Assembly: GCA_900473745.1 (NCBI GenBank)
Contig: UCMW01000019.1
Location: forward strand, 1-64,000
DNA: 64,000 nt
Direction of reading: 5' to 3'
DNA from: Hyphomicrobiales bacterium
GTDB taxonomy: Bacteria > Pseudomonadota > Alphaproteobacteria > Rhizobiales > Rhizobiaceae
In this document: positions 17,290 through 24,993 of the stretch, piece after piece
How positions within the stretch are numbered: the first letter of the stretch is position 1
Layout of the letters: each line of letters opens with the position of its first letter
Notes under the pieces: generated by a model
Told to the model about the DNA's origin: nothing
What the model saw: the letters and a program-made list of their open reading frames with translations, nothing else
The model's database searches: none
Position numbers and translations under genes: made by a program

Positions 17290-18315
17290 TTACACCACCA
17301 CTCCCGTCCGATTGCTCGACATGGTGAGCTTCCTCTCCGCGCGCTCCTGCTGGGGCGAGCGGTTGTAGAGTTCGCGGTAACACTTGGAGAAGTGGGAGGC
17401 GGAGACGAAGCCGCAGGCGACGGCGACTTCGACGACGGGCATGGAGGACTGGACCAGCAGGTGGCGGGCGCGGTCGAGGCGGATTTCGAGATAGTAGCGG
17501 GCGGGGGAGCGGCCCATTTCCTGTCTGAACAGGCGCTCGATCTGACGGCGCGAGAGGCCGGCGTCGTCGGCGATTTCGAGCAGCGACAGCGGTTCGGCGA
17601 GATTGGCTTCCATCAGCTCGATGATCTGCAGCACCTTGGAATTCTGCACGCCGAGGCGGGCGCGAAGGGGTAAGCGCTGGCGGTCGTTGGCGGAGCGGAC
17701 GCGGTCGGTCAGGTGCTGTTCGCAGACGCGGTTGACGAGGCCCTCGCCGAAATCCTGGCCGATCAGGTTCAGCATCATGTCGAGCGAGGCAGTGCCGCCT
17801 GCGCAGGTGTAGAGATTGCCGTCGACTTCATAGAGGTCGGCATAGACTTCGGCCTGGGGGAAGGTTTCGGAGAAGCCGGGCAGGTTTTCCCAGTGGATGG
17901 CGCAGCGCTTGCCATTCAAGAGGCCGGCCTGGGCCAGCACATGGGCGCCGGTGCAGAGCGAGCCGACGGCGACATTGCGGTTATAGGCTTCGCGCAGCCA
18001 GGCATTGACGGACTTGTTGTTGAACTCCTCGACATAGATGCCGGAACAGACGATCGCCATGTTCGGGCGGTTTTCGCCGCCGAGATAGCGGCGCTCGTCG
18101 GCCAGCGAGCCGTTGACCTCGATGCCGATGCCCGAGGAGGAGTAGACCTTCTGGCCATCGACCGAGGCGAGGCGCCATTCGTAGGCGGCATAACCCAACA
18201 TGCGGTTGGCGATGCGCAGCGTCTCGATGGCGCCGGCAAAGGGCAGAAGGGTGAAATGGGGGACGAGAAAGAAGACGATGGTGCGCTTCTTGGTCTGCGG
18301 CTGTATCTTGCTCAT
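17290..18315 (-). CDS. GlxA/AraC-family regulator, GbdR-like
   Basis: The predicted protein has 341 residues. The N-terminal half is a DJ-1/PfpI amidotransferase-like sensor domain with GSLCTGAHVLAQAG at the elbow position. The C-terminal 100 residues hold two AraC helix-turn-helix motifs (LLEIADDAGLSRRQIERLF and VVEVAVACGFVSASHFSKCY). The layout matches regulators of quaternary amine catabolism such as GbdR and CdhR, though this fold also serves other ligands. No adjacent catabolic gene shares its strand; the corrinoid demethylation cluster about 11 kb away is a candidate target, by inference only. Confidence 0.82.
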   Translation of the reverse strand: MSKIQPQTKKRTIVFFLVPHFTLLPFAGAIETLRIANRMLGYAAYEWRLASVDGQKVYSSSGIGIEVNGSLADERRYLGGENRPNMAIVCSGIYVEEFNNKSVNAWLREAYNRNVAVGSLCTGAHVLAQAGLLNGKRCAIHWENLPGFSETFPQAEVYADLYEVDGNLYTCAGGTASLDMMLNLIGQDFGEGLVNRVCEQHLTDRVRSANDRQRLPLRARLGVQNSKVLQIIELMEANLAEPLSLLEIADDAGLSRRQIERLFRQEMGRSPARYYLEIRLDRARHLLVQSSMPVVEVAVACGFVSASHFSKCYRELYNRSPQQERAERKLTMSSNRTGVVV

Positions 18316-18636
18316 GATGGTGCCCGGTGTCCTTGCTGCCGTTCCCTTGTTTTGCCGGCATGCTCCGCCTGAATTCGTCGGCGCGATAGTCGTTTTACGA
18401 CATTGTCATCAAATCGCGCGCCGTGGAAGCATTCGCTTTCGCTAAAGGGCGACATTTTTCGGCATTTGGCAGGTTGCGACGTCGGGAAACGGGCGGTCGA
18501 GGGCGCGGGGCCTACAGGTGGTTGAAAAGCTTGCGCTTCGGGAGGCAGGGCGATGGAGCGGCGGCGCACGGCTCGATGCCCCGTTTGCGACGCGGTCGGG
18601 CGGCCGCGTCGCGTCGGCGGGGGTCGGGCGGGGCGT
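18316..18636. other. Regulator upstream region
   Basis: These 321 bases hold the promoter side of the GlxA-type regulator and the 3' flank of a DUF1127 gene. Apart from the palindrome at 18389-18401 I see no gene or RNA. Confidence 0.4.
18389..18401. promoter_or_regulatory. Palindrome upstream of GlxA-type regulator
   Basis: GTCGT-TTT-ACGAC is a perfect inverted repeat about 75 bases upstream of the regulator start, inside a wider GCGCGAT/ATCGCGC pair. It could be an autoregulatory operator, but there is no second copy to support that. Confidence 0.3.
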
Positions 18637-18873
18637 TCAGCGGTGCATGTCGCCTGCAGGCCAGCCGAGATCCTTGCGCAGATCGTCGGGCATGGCGGCC
18701 AGCGCTGCGGCATCGCGCTTCATCCGGCGGCGATCGGCATAGGCCTTCGCAAGACCGTTCATGTGCGACGCGAGGCTGCCTGCGGCAAGCTTCGCCATCG
18801 CAGCCAGCGTCGGCGCGGAACGGGCAGTGCGGGTCATCTCGGTATCGCAGCAAACCATGGTCATGGTCTTCAT
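18637..18873 (-). CDS. DUF1127-type small protein
   Basis: The predicted protein has 78 residues. The C-terminal AALAAMPDDLRKDLGWPAGD is the short DUF1127 motif typical of abundant alphaproteobacterial micro-proteins. Some of these bind RNA or influence phosphate and carbon metabolism in Agrobacterium. The start is well supported by AAAGGATG upstream. It is one of two such genes in a row on this strand, divergent from a LysR-type regulator. Confidence 0.72.
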   Translation of the reverse strand: MKTMTMVCCDTEMTRTARSAPTLAAMAKLAAGSLASHMNGLAKAYADRRRMKRDAAALAAMPDDLRKDLGWPAGDMHR

Positions 18874-18959
18874 CCTTTCGGGTTCGGCGGCGCCCTGGTC
18901 ATCCCTTGCTTACAGTTGGAGGGTGGGGGCCGGATTGGACTGTCGCGCTTTCTCATTCA

Positions 18960-19160
18960 TCAATCAAACGAATGTTCCTTATGTTTGTCATTCTGAAACG
19001 TGATGTGTTGACCGAGGCGGGTGAGGCCGAGATCGTCGCGCAGGGCGGGGCCGAGCGGGGCCAGCGTGCGGCGGGTCGCCTCGCGGGTGGTCTGGTGGCG
19101 GGATTTCGCCATCAGGTTGGCGACAGTGTCGCGCAAGGTCTGGAAGGCTGTCGGTGTCAT
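18960..19160 (-). CDS. DUF1127-like small protein
   Basis: The predicted protein has 66 residues. The start at 19160 has an excellent AAAAGGAGG ribosome site; an in-frame start further upstream at 19217 does not. The segment PALRDDLGLTRLG resembles the DUF1127 core, more loosely than in the next gene. It reads in the same direction as the other DUF1127 gene, 86 bases away, and is divergent from the LysR gene, 109 bases away, which probably regulates it. Confidence 0.65.
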   Translation of the reverse strand: MTPTAFQTLRDTVANLMAKSRHQTTREATRRTLAPLGPALRDDLGLTRLGQHITFQNDKHKEHSFD

Positions 19161-19269
19161 GGCTGCAATCCTCCTTTTCCGGGTGTGAGAAGAGGATGCG
19201 CCCCGATTGACATTCAATCAAACGCAATAGTATCGTCTTCAAGTTCAATTTTGTTGAAGGTCAATCCTC

Positions 19270-20166
19270 ATGACTCTCATGCTGCGCCAGCCGCTCCCCC
19301 TCCTCGACAACGACGTTCTCCGGACCTTCGTGGCGATTGCCGAGACCGGCAGTTTCACGACCGCCGCCGACCGGGTGTATCGCACGCCCTCGGCGGTCTC
19401 GATGCAGATCAAGAAGCTCGAGGAGCAGCTGAATGTGACGCTCTTCCTGCGCGACGCGCGTTCGGTGACGCTGACCGAGGGCGGCGAGGTGCTGTTGCCC
19501 TATGCGCGGCGCATGCTGGCCTTGTCGAACGAGGCGGTGGGACGCTTCCGCATGCCGGAGATGAAGGGGGTCGTGCGGCTGGGCGCGCCCGACGATATCG
19601 GCGAACGCTTCATGCCGACGATCCTCAGGCGCTTTGCCGAGCTCTATCCGCTGATCATGGTGGATCTGACGGTCGATACATCGGGCGCGCTGAGACGCCG
19701 GCTCGCCGAACAGCGGCTGGACCTGACGCTGGTCAATTGCGCGCCGGGCCAGGTGGTGCATGAGGGCGAGGTGATCCATCAGGAACAACTGGTCTGGGCG
19801 GGCGCCAAATGCGGCACGGCGCATTTGCGCGATCCGCTGCCCGTCTCGATCTGGGAGGATGGCTGCTGCTGGCGGGCGGATGCGCTGGCGAGGCTCGACA
19901 AGGACAAGCGGCCGTACCGGATCGCCTATCTTTCGGCCCATACGATGGCGCAGCGTGCCGCCGTCATCGCAGATCTCGCTGTGGCACCGCTTCCGCGCAG
20001 CTACCTCACCGACGACATGACGGCGCTGGGCTCCAAGCACGGCCTGCCGGAACTGGGATCGTTCGAGGTTCGGCTTTTGACCGGCAAGGAGACGTCGGAG
20101 ACGATCCGGGCCGTGGCGGACAGCGTGCGGTATGCCTTTTCCGAGATGATCGGCATGGCGGCGTGA
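19270..20166 (+). CDS. LysR-family transcriptional regulator
   Basis: The predicted protein has 298 residues, a usual LysR length. Residues about 12-70 are the winged helix-turn-helix (VLRTFVAIAETGSFTTAADR, then TPSAVSMQIKKLEEQL and TLFLRDARSVTLTEGGEVLL). A two-lobe effector domain follows (VVRLGAPDDIGERFMPTILR). The architecture is like LrhA/PecT-type members. LysR regulators are often placed divergently from DUF1127 genes in alphaproteobacteria (VtlR controls such genes in Brucella), but the sequence does not look like VtlR itself. The divergent small genes are the likely targets. Confidence 0.88.
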   Translation: MTLMLRQPLPLLDNDVLRTFVAIAETGSFTTAADRVYRTPSAVSMQIKKLEEQLNVTLFLRDARSVTLTEGGEVLLPYARRMLALSNEAVGRFRMPEMKGVVRLGAPDDIGERFMPTILRRFAELYPLIMVDLTVDTSGALRRRLAEQRLDLTLVNCAPGQVVHEGEVIHQEQLVWAGAKCGTAHLRDPLPVSIWEDGCCWRADALARLDKDKRPYRIAYLSAHTMAQRAAVIADLAVAPLPRSYLTDDMTALGSKHGLPELGSFEVRLLTGKETSETIRAVADSVRYAFSEMIGMAA

Positions 20167-20203
20167 GTGGCGGGATCGGTAGCCGGTTAGGGAATTGGCT
20201 AAG

Positions 20204-20248
20204 TAGCGAGTAGCGAATAGCGAATAGCGAATAGCGAATAGCGAATAG
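20204..20248. repeat. Heptamer tandem repeat (TAGCGAA)
   Basis: One TAGCGAG unit is followed by five exact TAGCGAA units and a partial TAG, with period 7. It ends two bases before the first possible start codon of the thioesterase gene, so copy number could affect its expression. Confidence 0.9.
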
Positions 20249-20249
20249 G

Positions 20250-20702
20250 ATGCGCATGGGCATGACGGACGACAAGGGGCTGGCGGGACTGAGGCTCGAG
20301 GATTTTGCGGGGAAGGCTTACGACAAGCTGCGGTATGGCGACACGGACCGGCAGGGGCATGTCAACAATGCGGTCTTTGCCACCTTCATGGAAACGGGCC
20401 GCGTGGAGCTGATCTACAATGCGGAGGATCCGCTGCTCGACGAGGGCTATTCCTTTGTGCTCGCAAAGCTCGACATCGACTATCTAGCCGAAATCTTATG
20501 GCCCGGCACGGTAGAGATCGGCACGCGGGTTACGCGGGTCGGGCGATCGTCGGTTGCGATGCAACAGGCGGTGTTTCAGGCAGGCAGGCTGTGCGCGTCG
20601 GCCGAGACGGTGGTGGTGCAGTTCGACCAGGCGACGCGGAAGTCGCATGCGTTTTCGGATCAGCAGCGGGCGAAGCTCGAGGGATGGATCCAGGCGCCTT
20701 AG
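20250..20702 (+). CDS. 4HBT-type acyl-CoA thioesterase
   Basis: The predicted protein has 150 residues and one hotdog domain. YGDTDRQGHVNNAVFATFME carries the catalytic Asp and the HVNN motif of the 4-hydroxybenzoyl-CoA thioesterase/YbgC-FadM group, so it should hydrolyse an acyl-CoA thioester in the cytoplasm. Three ATG codons occur at 20250, 20256 and 20262, and the only weak ribosome site (TAGGA) comes from the end of the heptamer repeat. The true start is therefore uncertain. It converges with the histidine phosphatase gene, 4 bases apart. Confidence 0.82.
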   Translation: MRMGMTDDKGLAGLRLEDFAGKAYDKLRYGDTDRQGHVNNAVFATFMETGRVELIYNAEDPLLDEGYSFVLAKLDIDYLAEILWPGTVEIGTRVTRVGRSSVAMQQAVFQAGRLCASAETVVVQFDQATRKSHAFSDQQRAKLEGWIQAP

Positions 20703-20706
20703 GCTG

Positions 20707-21336
20707 TCAGGAGATGGCGGCGAGATGCGCGGTATCGCCGAGGGAGATCACTGCGCGGCTTTTCCAGAAGGCATTTTCGGCGAGATGGGTGATGCTGCCT
20801 GAGGCGACGGGGAAGTTGACCCGGCCGAGGCTTTCGATCGGCATGCCGATCCACCGGGCGATGACGAAGGTCAGCGCGAAGCCGTGGGTGACAATGACGT
20901 GGCAGTCGCCGGGGTTGGCGAGGATCGCGTCCATGGCGCGGTAGATGCGGGTGCCGGTCTGGCGACGTGTTTCCGCGCTCTCGATGCCGCCGGTGTCGTC
21001 TAGGCCGCCCTCTTCGGGGACCGGCAGGCGGCGACTGTCGAGCCAGGCTTGCGGCTTTCCTTCCGCGACACCATAGCTCATTTCACGCAGGTCCGGCGTC
21101 AGGCGGGGCGTCAGCTGCAGCAGGCGGCCGATGATCTCCGCGGTCTGGCTGCAGCGGAGCAGATCCGAGGAAATGAGGCCGGATGCTTGGCCGGCGCAAA
21201 GGTCGGCCAGGCGCGCGGCGATGGCGGATGCCTGCCGGCGGCCGAGATCGGTGAGATCAGTGTCGTACCAGCCACCGACCTTTCCTTCGACATGATGGAC
21301 CGATTGCGGATGGGTGACGACGTAGAGGGTCTTCAT
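20707..21336 (-). CDS. Histidine phosphatase family protein with variant RHG motif
   Basis: The predicted protein has 209 residues. The fold signature is present: YVVTHPQSVHHVEGKVGGWYDTDLT at the N-terminus, DLLRCSQTAEI in the middle, and the second catalytic histidine in VIVTHGFAL. The usual LxRHGxT motif reads VTHPQS, so the arginine and glycine are replaced while the histidine is kept. The substrate is unknown; members range from phosphoglycerate mutases to sugar phosphatases. The start ATG at 21336 opens directly with the first strand. Confidence 0.82.
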   Translation of the reverse strand: MKTLYVVTHPQSVHHVEGKVGGWYDTDLTDLGRRQASAIAARLADLCAGQASGLISSDLLRCSQTAEIIGRLLQLTPRLTPDLREMSYGVAEGKPQAWLDSRRLPVPEEGGLDDTGGIESAETRRQTGTRIYRAMDAILANPGDCHVIVTHGFALTFVIARWIGMPIESLGRVNFPVASGSITHLAENAFWKSRAVISLGDTAHLAAIS

Positions 21337-21380
21337 GCGGGGCCTCCCGGATCTGGCGGCCCCGCAGTTGGAGGCTCTGT

Positions 21381-22106
21381 TCAGCCCTGCTTTTCGTAGA
21401 GCGCCTGGCTCTCCGCCAAGACCTCGTCCAGCCGGCGGCCCTCCCGGAAATGTGCGAGGTGATCGGGGAAGGCCACGCCTTCGGGGACCTTGGGGCAGAT
21501 TTCGGCCGCGCGGAGACGCGTTTCGACCGGGATGACGCCGGCCCAGACCGGTGAGTCGACGTCCGCCGGGTCGTCGGAGACACCGCCTGAGCGGATCTTG
21601 GCGGAGGCTTCCTCGATGCGCATGCCGATGACCATGGTGCCCTTGGCTTCCTGGGGATCGTTTTCGCGCAGCACGTCCGTGCGGCCGGGATAGAAGCGGT
21701 CGACGACGGCCTTCAGGGCTTCCGCCTTCTCTTCCGGGTCATCGATGATATGGGCGGTGCCGAAGCACATGGCGGAGCGGTAGTTGGCGGAGTGGTGGAA
21801 GCCGGAGCGGGCGAGCACCAGGCCGTCGAGATGGGCGACGGTCAGGCAGACGGGGATGCCGGCCTTCTGGCTCTTCAGCATGCGGCTGGCGGAGGACCCG
21901 TGCCAGAACAGCCAGTCGCCGTCACGCCAGTGGATGGTCGGTGTGCAATAGGGCTGGCCGTCAATGACATAGGCGACATGGCAGAGGAGGGCGGCATCAA
22001 GCACGGCATAGACGGCGTCGCGGTCGTATGCCGCGCACTCGTGCAGGCGCTTGGCCCGGTTGCGCGGGGTGACGGGGAAGGTTTCGGGTTCGAGTCTCTC
22101 GTTCAT
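21381..22106 (-). CDS. FMN split-barrel protein, PNPOx-like
   Basis: The predicted protein has 241 residues. It resembles the pyridoxamine 5'-phosphate oxidase-like, NimA-type flavin-binding family: ALLCHVAYVIDGQPYCTPTI, DWLFWHGSSASRML, SGFHHSANYRSAMCFG and FYPGRTD occur in the usual order. Members are FMN-dependent reductases, often of unknown substrate. It is divergent from a MocR-type regulator (64 bases between starts), a pairing seen repeatedly and consistent with vitamin B6-linked control of this gene. Confidence 0.83.
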   Translation of the reverse strand: MNERLEPETFPVTPRNRAKRLHECAAYDRDAVYAVLDAALLCHVAYVIDGQPYCTPTIHWRDGDWLFWHGSSASRMLKSQKAGIPVCLTVAHLDGLVLARSGFHHSANYRSAMCFGTAHIIDDPEEKAEALKAVVDRFYPGRTDVLRENDPQEAKGTMVIGMRIEEASAKIRSGGVSDDPADVDSPVWAGVIPVETRLRAAEICPKVPEGVAFPDHLAHFREGRRLDEVLAESQALYEKQG

Positions 22107-22170
22107 GCTTGCCTCCTGACGGCTGATGCGGCAGGGATAGGGCGATCAATTGGTCAGAAGAAGATCCACA

Positions 22171-23586
22171 ATGGCGCTAAAACTCCGAACCAATTCCGAC
22201 TGGTCGGCCAGTACCCCGATGCTGCCGGCACAAGGGCCGCGGCGGCTGGCGCTCTATCGTTCCCTGCGGGGCCTGATCGAGAGCGGGCAGATGAAGCCCG
22301 GCGACAAGCTGCCGACGACGCGGGATATTGCCAAGCGGTTTGGCGTGTCGCGCGGGGCGGCTGTTGCGGCCTATGAGATGCTTGTGGCGGACGGGTTCGC
22401 GGAAGCGCGGGTCGGGGCGGGGACCTATGTGGCGGAGGCCGTGCCGCTGGTGCTGGCGGCGCCGGCGGCGTCGACGGTTTCCCCGCTGGTTGTTGAGCAA
22501 GAGGCGCGGGCACCGTTGCCCGGGGCGCTCGGATGTTCGACAGCCGACGAGACGTCGCTCCGGATTTTCCGCATGCTGATGAACCGGCACCTGGCCAAAC
22601 CGTCGGCGCGGCATTTTCATTACAATGATCCAGCGGGCAGCCTCGCGCTCCGGGTGGAGGTGGCGGCTTACCTCAAGGCCGCGCGCGGGGTAGTCTGCGA
22701 GCCGGATCAGGTGATCATGACAGCGGGCACGCAGCAGGGTCTCGATCTGGCGGTCCGGGCGCTGCTGAAGCCCGGCGATCCCGTCTGGCTGGAGGATCCG
22801 TGTTATGCCGCGGCGCGCGAGCTGTTCGAGGGCACGGGCCTCTCGGTCACGGCCGTTCCGGTCGATGGCGAGGGCATCGATGTAGCGGCGGGCGTCGCGG
22901 CGCGGCCGGATGCCAAGGCGGTCTATGTGACGCCGTCGCACCAGTATCCGCTCGGGGTCACGCTCTCCATGGCGCGGCGGCTTGCCCTGATCGACTGGGC
23001 GAGGCAAGCGGGCGCCTATATCCTCGAGGACGATTACGACAGCGAATTCCGCTTTGCCGGACCGCCGCTCAGCGCCCTGCAGGGCATGGATGGCGAGGGG
23101 CGTGTCATCTATCTCGGGACCTTTTCCAAGACGCTGCTGCCGGGTTTCCGGATAGGCTATCTCGTGGTTCCCAGGCATTTGCGTGAGCGGATGCTGACCA
23201 TTCGTCGGCTAACCGATCGCTTTCCCTCGACGCTGGCGGAGGATGCGCTGACGGAGTTTCTGCGTGACGGACATTTTTCGGCGCATATCAAGCGGGCGCG
23301 CAAGCGGGTCAAGGCGGCGCGGGATGCGCTGGTCGAGGCGTTGCGCGAGGGGCCGTTTGCGATTTCGACGCCGGAGCAGGGGCTGCATCTGGTGGCGGAA
23401 CTTCCGCCCGGCACTGACGACGTATCTCTGGCGAAACGAGCGAGAGAGACCGGTTTCGGCGCCAAGGCGCTTTCGCCGCTCTATCTTGGCGTGCCTGCGC
23501 GGCGCGGTCTGGTGATCGGCTTTTCCGGGTTTCCGCCCGAGGTGATGGCCGACGCCGCGCGGCGGTTTCTGCGTTCGCTTGGGTGA
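22171..23586 (+). CDS. MocR/PdxR-type GntR regulator with aminotransferase domain
   Basis: The predicted protein has about 471 residues. An N-terminal GntR winged helix (MKPGDKLPTTRDIAKRFGVS) is joined to a fold-type I aminotransferase domain with a PLP-binding lysine in GTFSKTLLPGFRIGYLV and ILEDDYDSEFRF. MocR proteins bind PLP as an effector and usually act on the divergent gene, here the FMN split-barrel protein. ATG 22171 follows an AGAAGA run; a TTG at 22150 is possible. Control of pyridoxal or related metabolism is inferred from family and context. Confidence 0.9.
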   Translation: MALKLRTNSDWSASTPMLPAQGPRRLALYRSLRGLIESGQMKPGDKLPTTRDIAKRFGVSRGAAVAAYEMLVADGFAEARVGAGTYVAEAVPLVLAAPAASTVSPLVVEQEARAPLPGALGCSTADETSLRIFRMLMNRHLAKPSARHFHYNDPAGSLALRVEVAAYLKAARGVVCEPDQVIMTAGTQQGLDLAVRALLKPGDPVWLEDPCYAAARELFEGTGLSVTAVPVDGEGIDVAAGVAARPDAKAVYVTPSHQYPLGVTLSMARRLALIDWARQAGAYILEDDYDSEFRFAGPPLSALQGMDGEGRVIYLGTFSKTLLPGFRIGYLVVPRHLRERMLTIRRLTDRFPSTLAEDALTEFLRDGHFSAHIKRARKRVKAARDALVEALREGPFAISTPEQGLHLVAELPPGTDDVSLAKRARETGFGAKALSPLYLGVPARRGLVIGFSGFPPEVMADAARRFLRSLG

Positions 23587-23605
23587 CGCTCAACTGCCGC
23601 TGACA

Positions 23606-24229
23606 TCAGGCTGTGCCTGGCGTCGTCGCAGTGTGTTCGGCGCCCGCGATCCAGATGTCGAGGAACTGGCCGAGCATGCTCTCGGCGGTCTGGGGCGGGG
23701 TGATCCAGCCGGAGATCTCGAAGACGATGACCTCGTGAAACAGGGCCTGGACGCCGCGCGCGAGCACTAGTGCCCGCTCGGCGGACTGTGGTCCTTGCGA
23801 CGGATTGCGGAAGAGTTCGGCGATCTGATCTTCCAGCGTGCGGCAGAGATCGAGGAAGGCGTCCGTATGGGGGCCGCGGGTGAGGGCGGACTGGCTGAGG
23901 TAGAGGCCGGCAAAGGCGTGTTCGCGGCAGAAATAGGAAAGCCAGGGCGAGAGCAGGGCGCTGAGCCGCTCAGCCAGCGGACGGTCGTCTACCCTTGAGA
24001 TTTCGGATCTTCCGGTTTCGGCCAGCTTTTCGATCTCGGCCAGCCCGAGCGCTGCCAGAAGATTGGCCTTGTCGCCGAAATGGGCAAAGACGCTCGACTT
24101 CGCAACCTTTGCGGCGCTTGCGACCTGTTCGATGCTGGTCGGCTCGTAGCCCTGGCGCGCGAAAAGCTCGCGCGCGGCGCCCAGGATCTGGTCTCGGGTC
24201 TGGCGGCTGCGGGACTGGCGAAGTTTCAT
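23606..24229 (-). CDS. TetR-family repressor
   Basis: The predicted protein has 207 residues. The N-terminal helix-turn-helix reads RDQILGAARELFARQGYEPT, SIEQVASAAKVAKSSVFAHF and GDKANLLAALG, a standard TetR domain, followed by an all-helical ligand domain. It is divergent from a flavodoxin-like oxidoreductase gene, and the 98-base gap holds two matching palindromes over both promoters. It therefore very likely represses itself and the oxidoreductase until a small molecule, perhaps a quinone or other electrophile, binds. Confidence 0.9.
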   Translation of the reverse strand: MKLRQSRSRQTRDQILGAARELFARQGYEPTSIEQVASAAKVAKSSVFAHFGDKANLLAALGLAEIEKLAETGRSEISRVDDRPLAERLSALLSPWLSYFCREHAFAGLYLSQSALTRGPHTDAFLDLCRTLEDQIAELFRNPSQGPQSAERALVLARGVQALFHEVIVFEISGWITPPQTAESMLGQFLDIWIAGAEHTATTPGTA

Positions 24230-24261
24230 GCGCGATTCCTTTTGGACGAGCCTACGCCAAA

Positions 24262-24310
24262 ATTATCTTGACCGAGGTCAATTTAGCCAACATAAAATGA
24301 CCACGGTCAA
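24262..24310. promoter_or_regulatory. Divergent promoters with two TetR operators
   Basis: TTGACC-GA-GGTCAA (24268-24281) and TGACC-AC-GGTCA (24298-24309) are two copies of the same palindrome with centres 29 bases apart. A forward promoter reads TTGACC (24268-24273), 17 bases, CATAAA (24291-24296). A reverse promoter reads TTGGCT (24290-24285), 17 bases, GATAAT (24267-24262). The first operator covers the forward -35 and fills the reverse spacer; the second covers the forward start region. Confidence 0.75.
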
Positions 24311-24327
24311 ATACATGGAGTTAATGC

Positions 24328-24924
24328 ATGTCCTTCCTGTCACGCGATGCCCAGCCCTCGCGGCTTCTCGTCCTGAACGGCAATCCGGCGCGGGACACGC
24401 TGTGCGGCGCCATGGCGGAGCGGATCGCCGCCTCCGCCCGCGAGCAGGGCCAGACTGTTCGGCTGGTGCATCTCGAGAACCTCGATTTCGACGGCAACCT
24501 CAAGCAGGGCTACCGAGCCCGCATGGAATGGGAGCCGGATCTCAGGGCCTTTGCGGAGGATCTGACCTGGTGCGACAGGCTGGTGATCGTGCATCCGCTC
24601 TGGTGGGGATCGGCGCCGGCGCAACTCAAGGGCCTCTTAGACCGCGTGCTGCTGCCCGGCTTCGGCTTTCAGTACATCGAGGGCAAGTCGCTGCCGAAGC
24701 CACTGCTGTCAGGTCGCAAAGCGCGCATAGTGATCACCTCCGATACGCCGACTGTCTTTCTCAAATGGATCTACGGCAATGGCTGGGTGAAGGTGCTGCG
24801 CCGGCAGATCCTGGCCTTTTGTGGTTTCAAGGATTTGAAGGTGAAGTATTTCAGCCCGGTGCGCGGGGCAAAGCCGGAGGTGCTGGCGAAGATGGTGGAG
24901 GCGGCGCCGGGGATATTGGGGTGA
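24328..24924 (+). CDS. Flavodoxin-like NAD(P)H oxidoreductase
   Basis: The predicted protein has 198 residues and a flavodoxin_2 fold. RLLVLNGNPARDTLCGAMAE is the FMN phosphate loop region, and VIVHPLWWGSAPAQLKGLLDRVLLPGFGF is the characteristic MdaB/KefF/quinone reductase segment. It probably reduces quinones or other electrophiles with NAD(P)H in the cytoplasm. Its promoter is overlaid by two operators for the divergent TetR repressor, so induction by a substrate-like compound is expected. Confidence 0.88.
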   Translation: MSFLSRDAQPSRLLVLNGNPARDTLCGAMAERIAASAREQGQTVRLVHLENLDFDGNLKQGYRARMEWEPDLRAFAEDLTWCDRLVIVHPLWWGSAPAQLKGLLDRVLLPGFGFQYIEGKSLPKPLLSGRKARIVITSDTPTVFLKWIYGNGWVKVLRRQILAFCGFKDLKVKYFSPVRGAKPEVLAKMVEAAPGILG

Positions 24925-24993
24925 GGGGATTTTCTGATCTCGGTCCAGAGCGACTTCGTTGACTTGGCTTGTAATGCGCCGATATCAAGCTTC

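Noticed and set aside
19270..20166. Assignment of the LysR protein as VtlR/LsrB
   Set aside because: The DUF1127 context fits, but the N-terminal sequence does not match my recollection of that group, so no symbol was given.
20204..20248. CRISPR-like array
   Set aside because: The 7-base units have no spacers and there are no cas genes; it is a simple tandem repeat.
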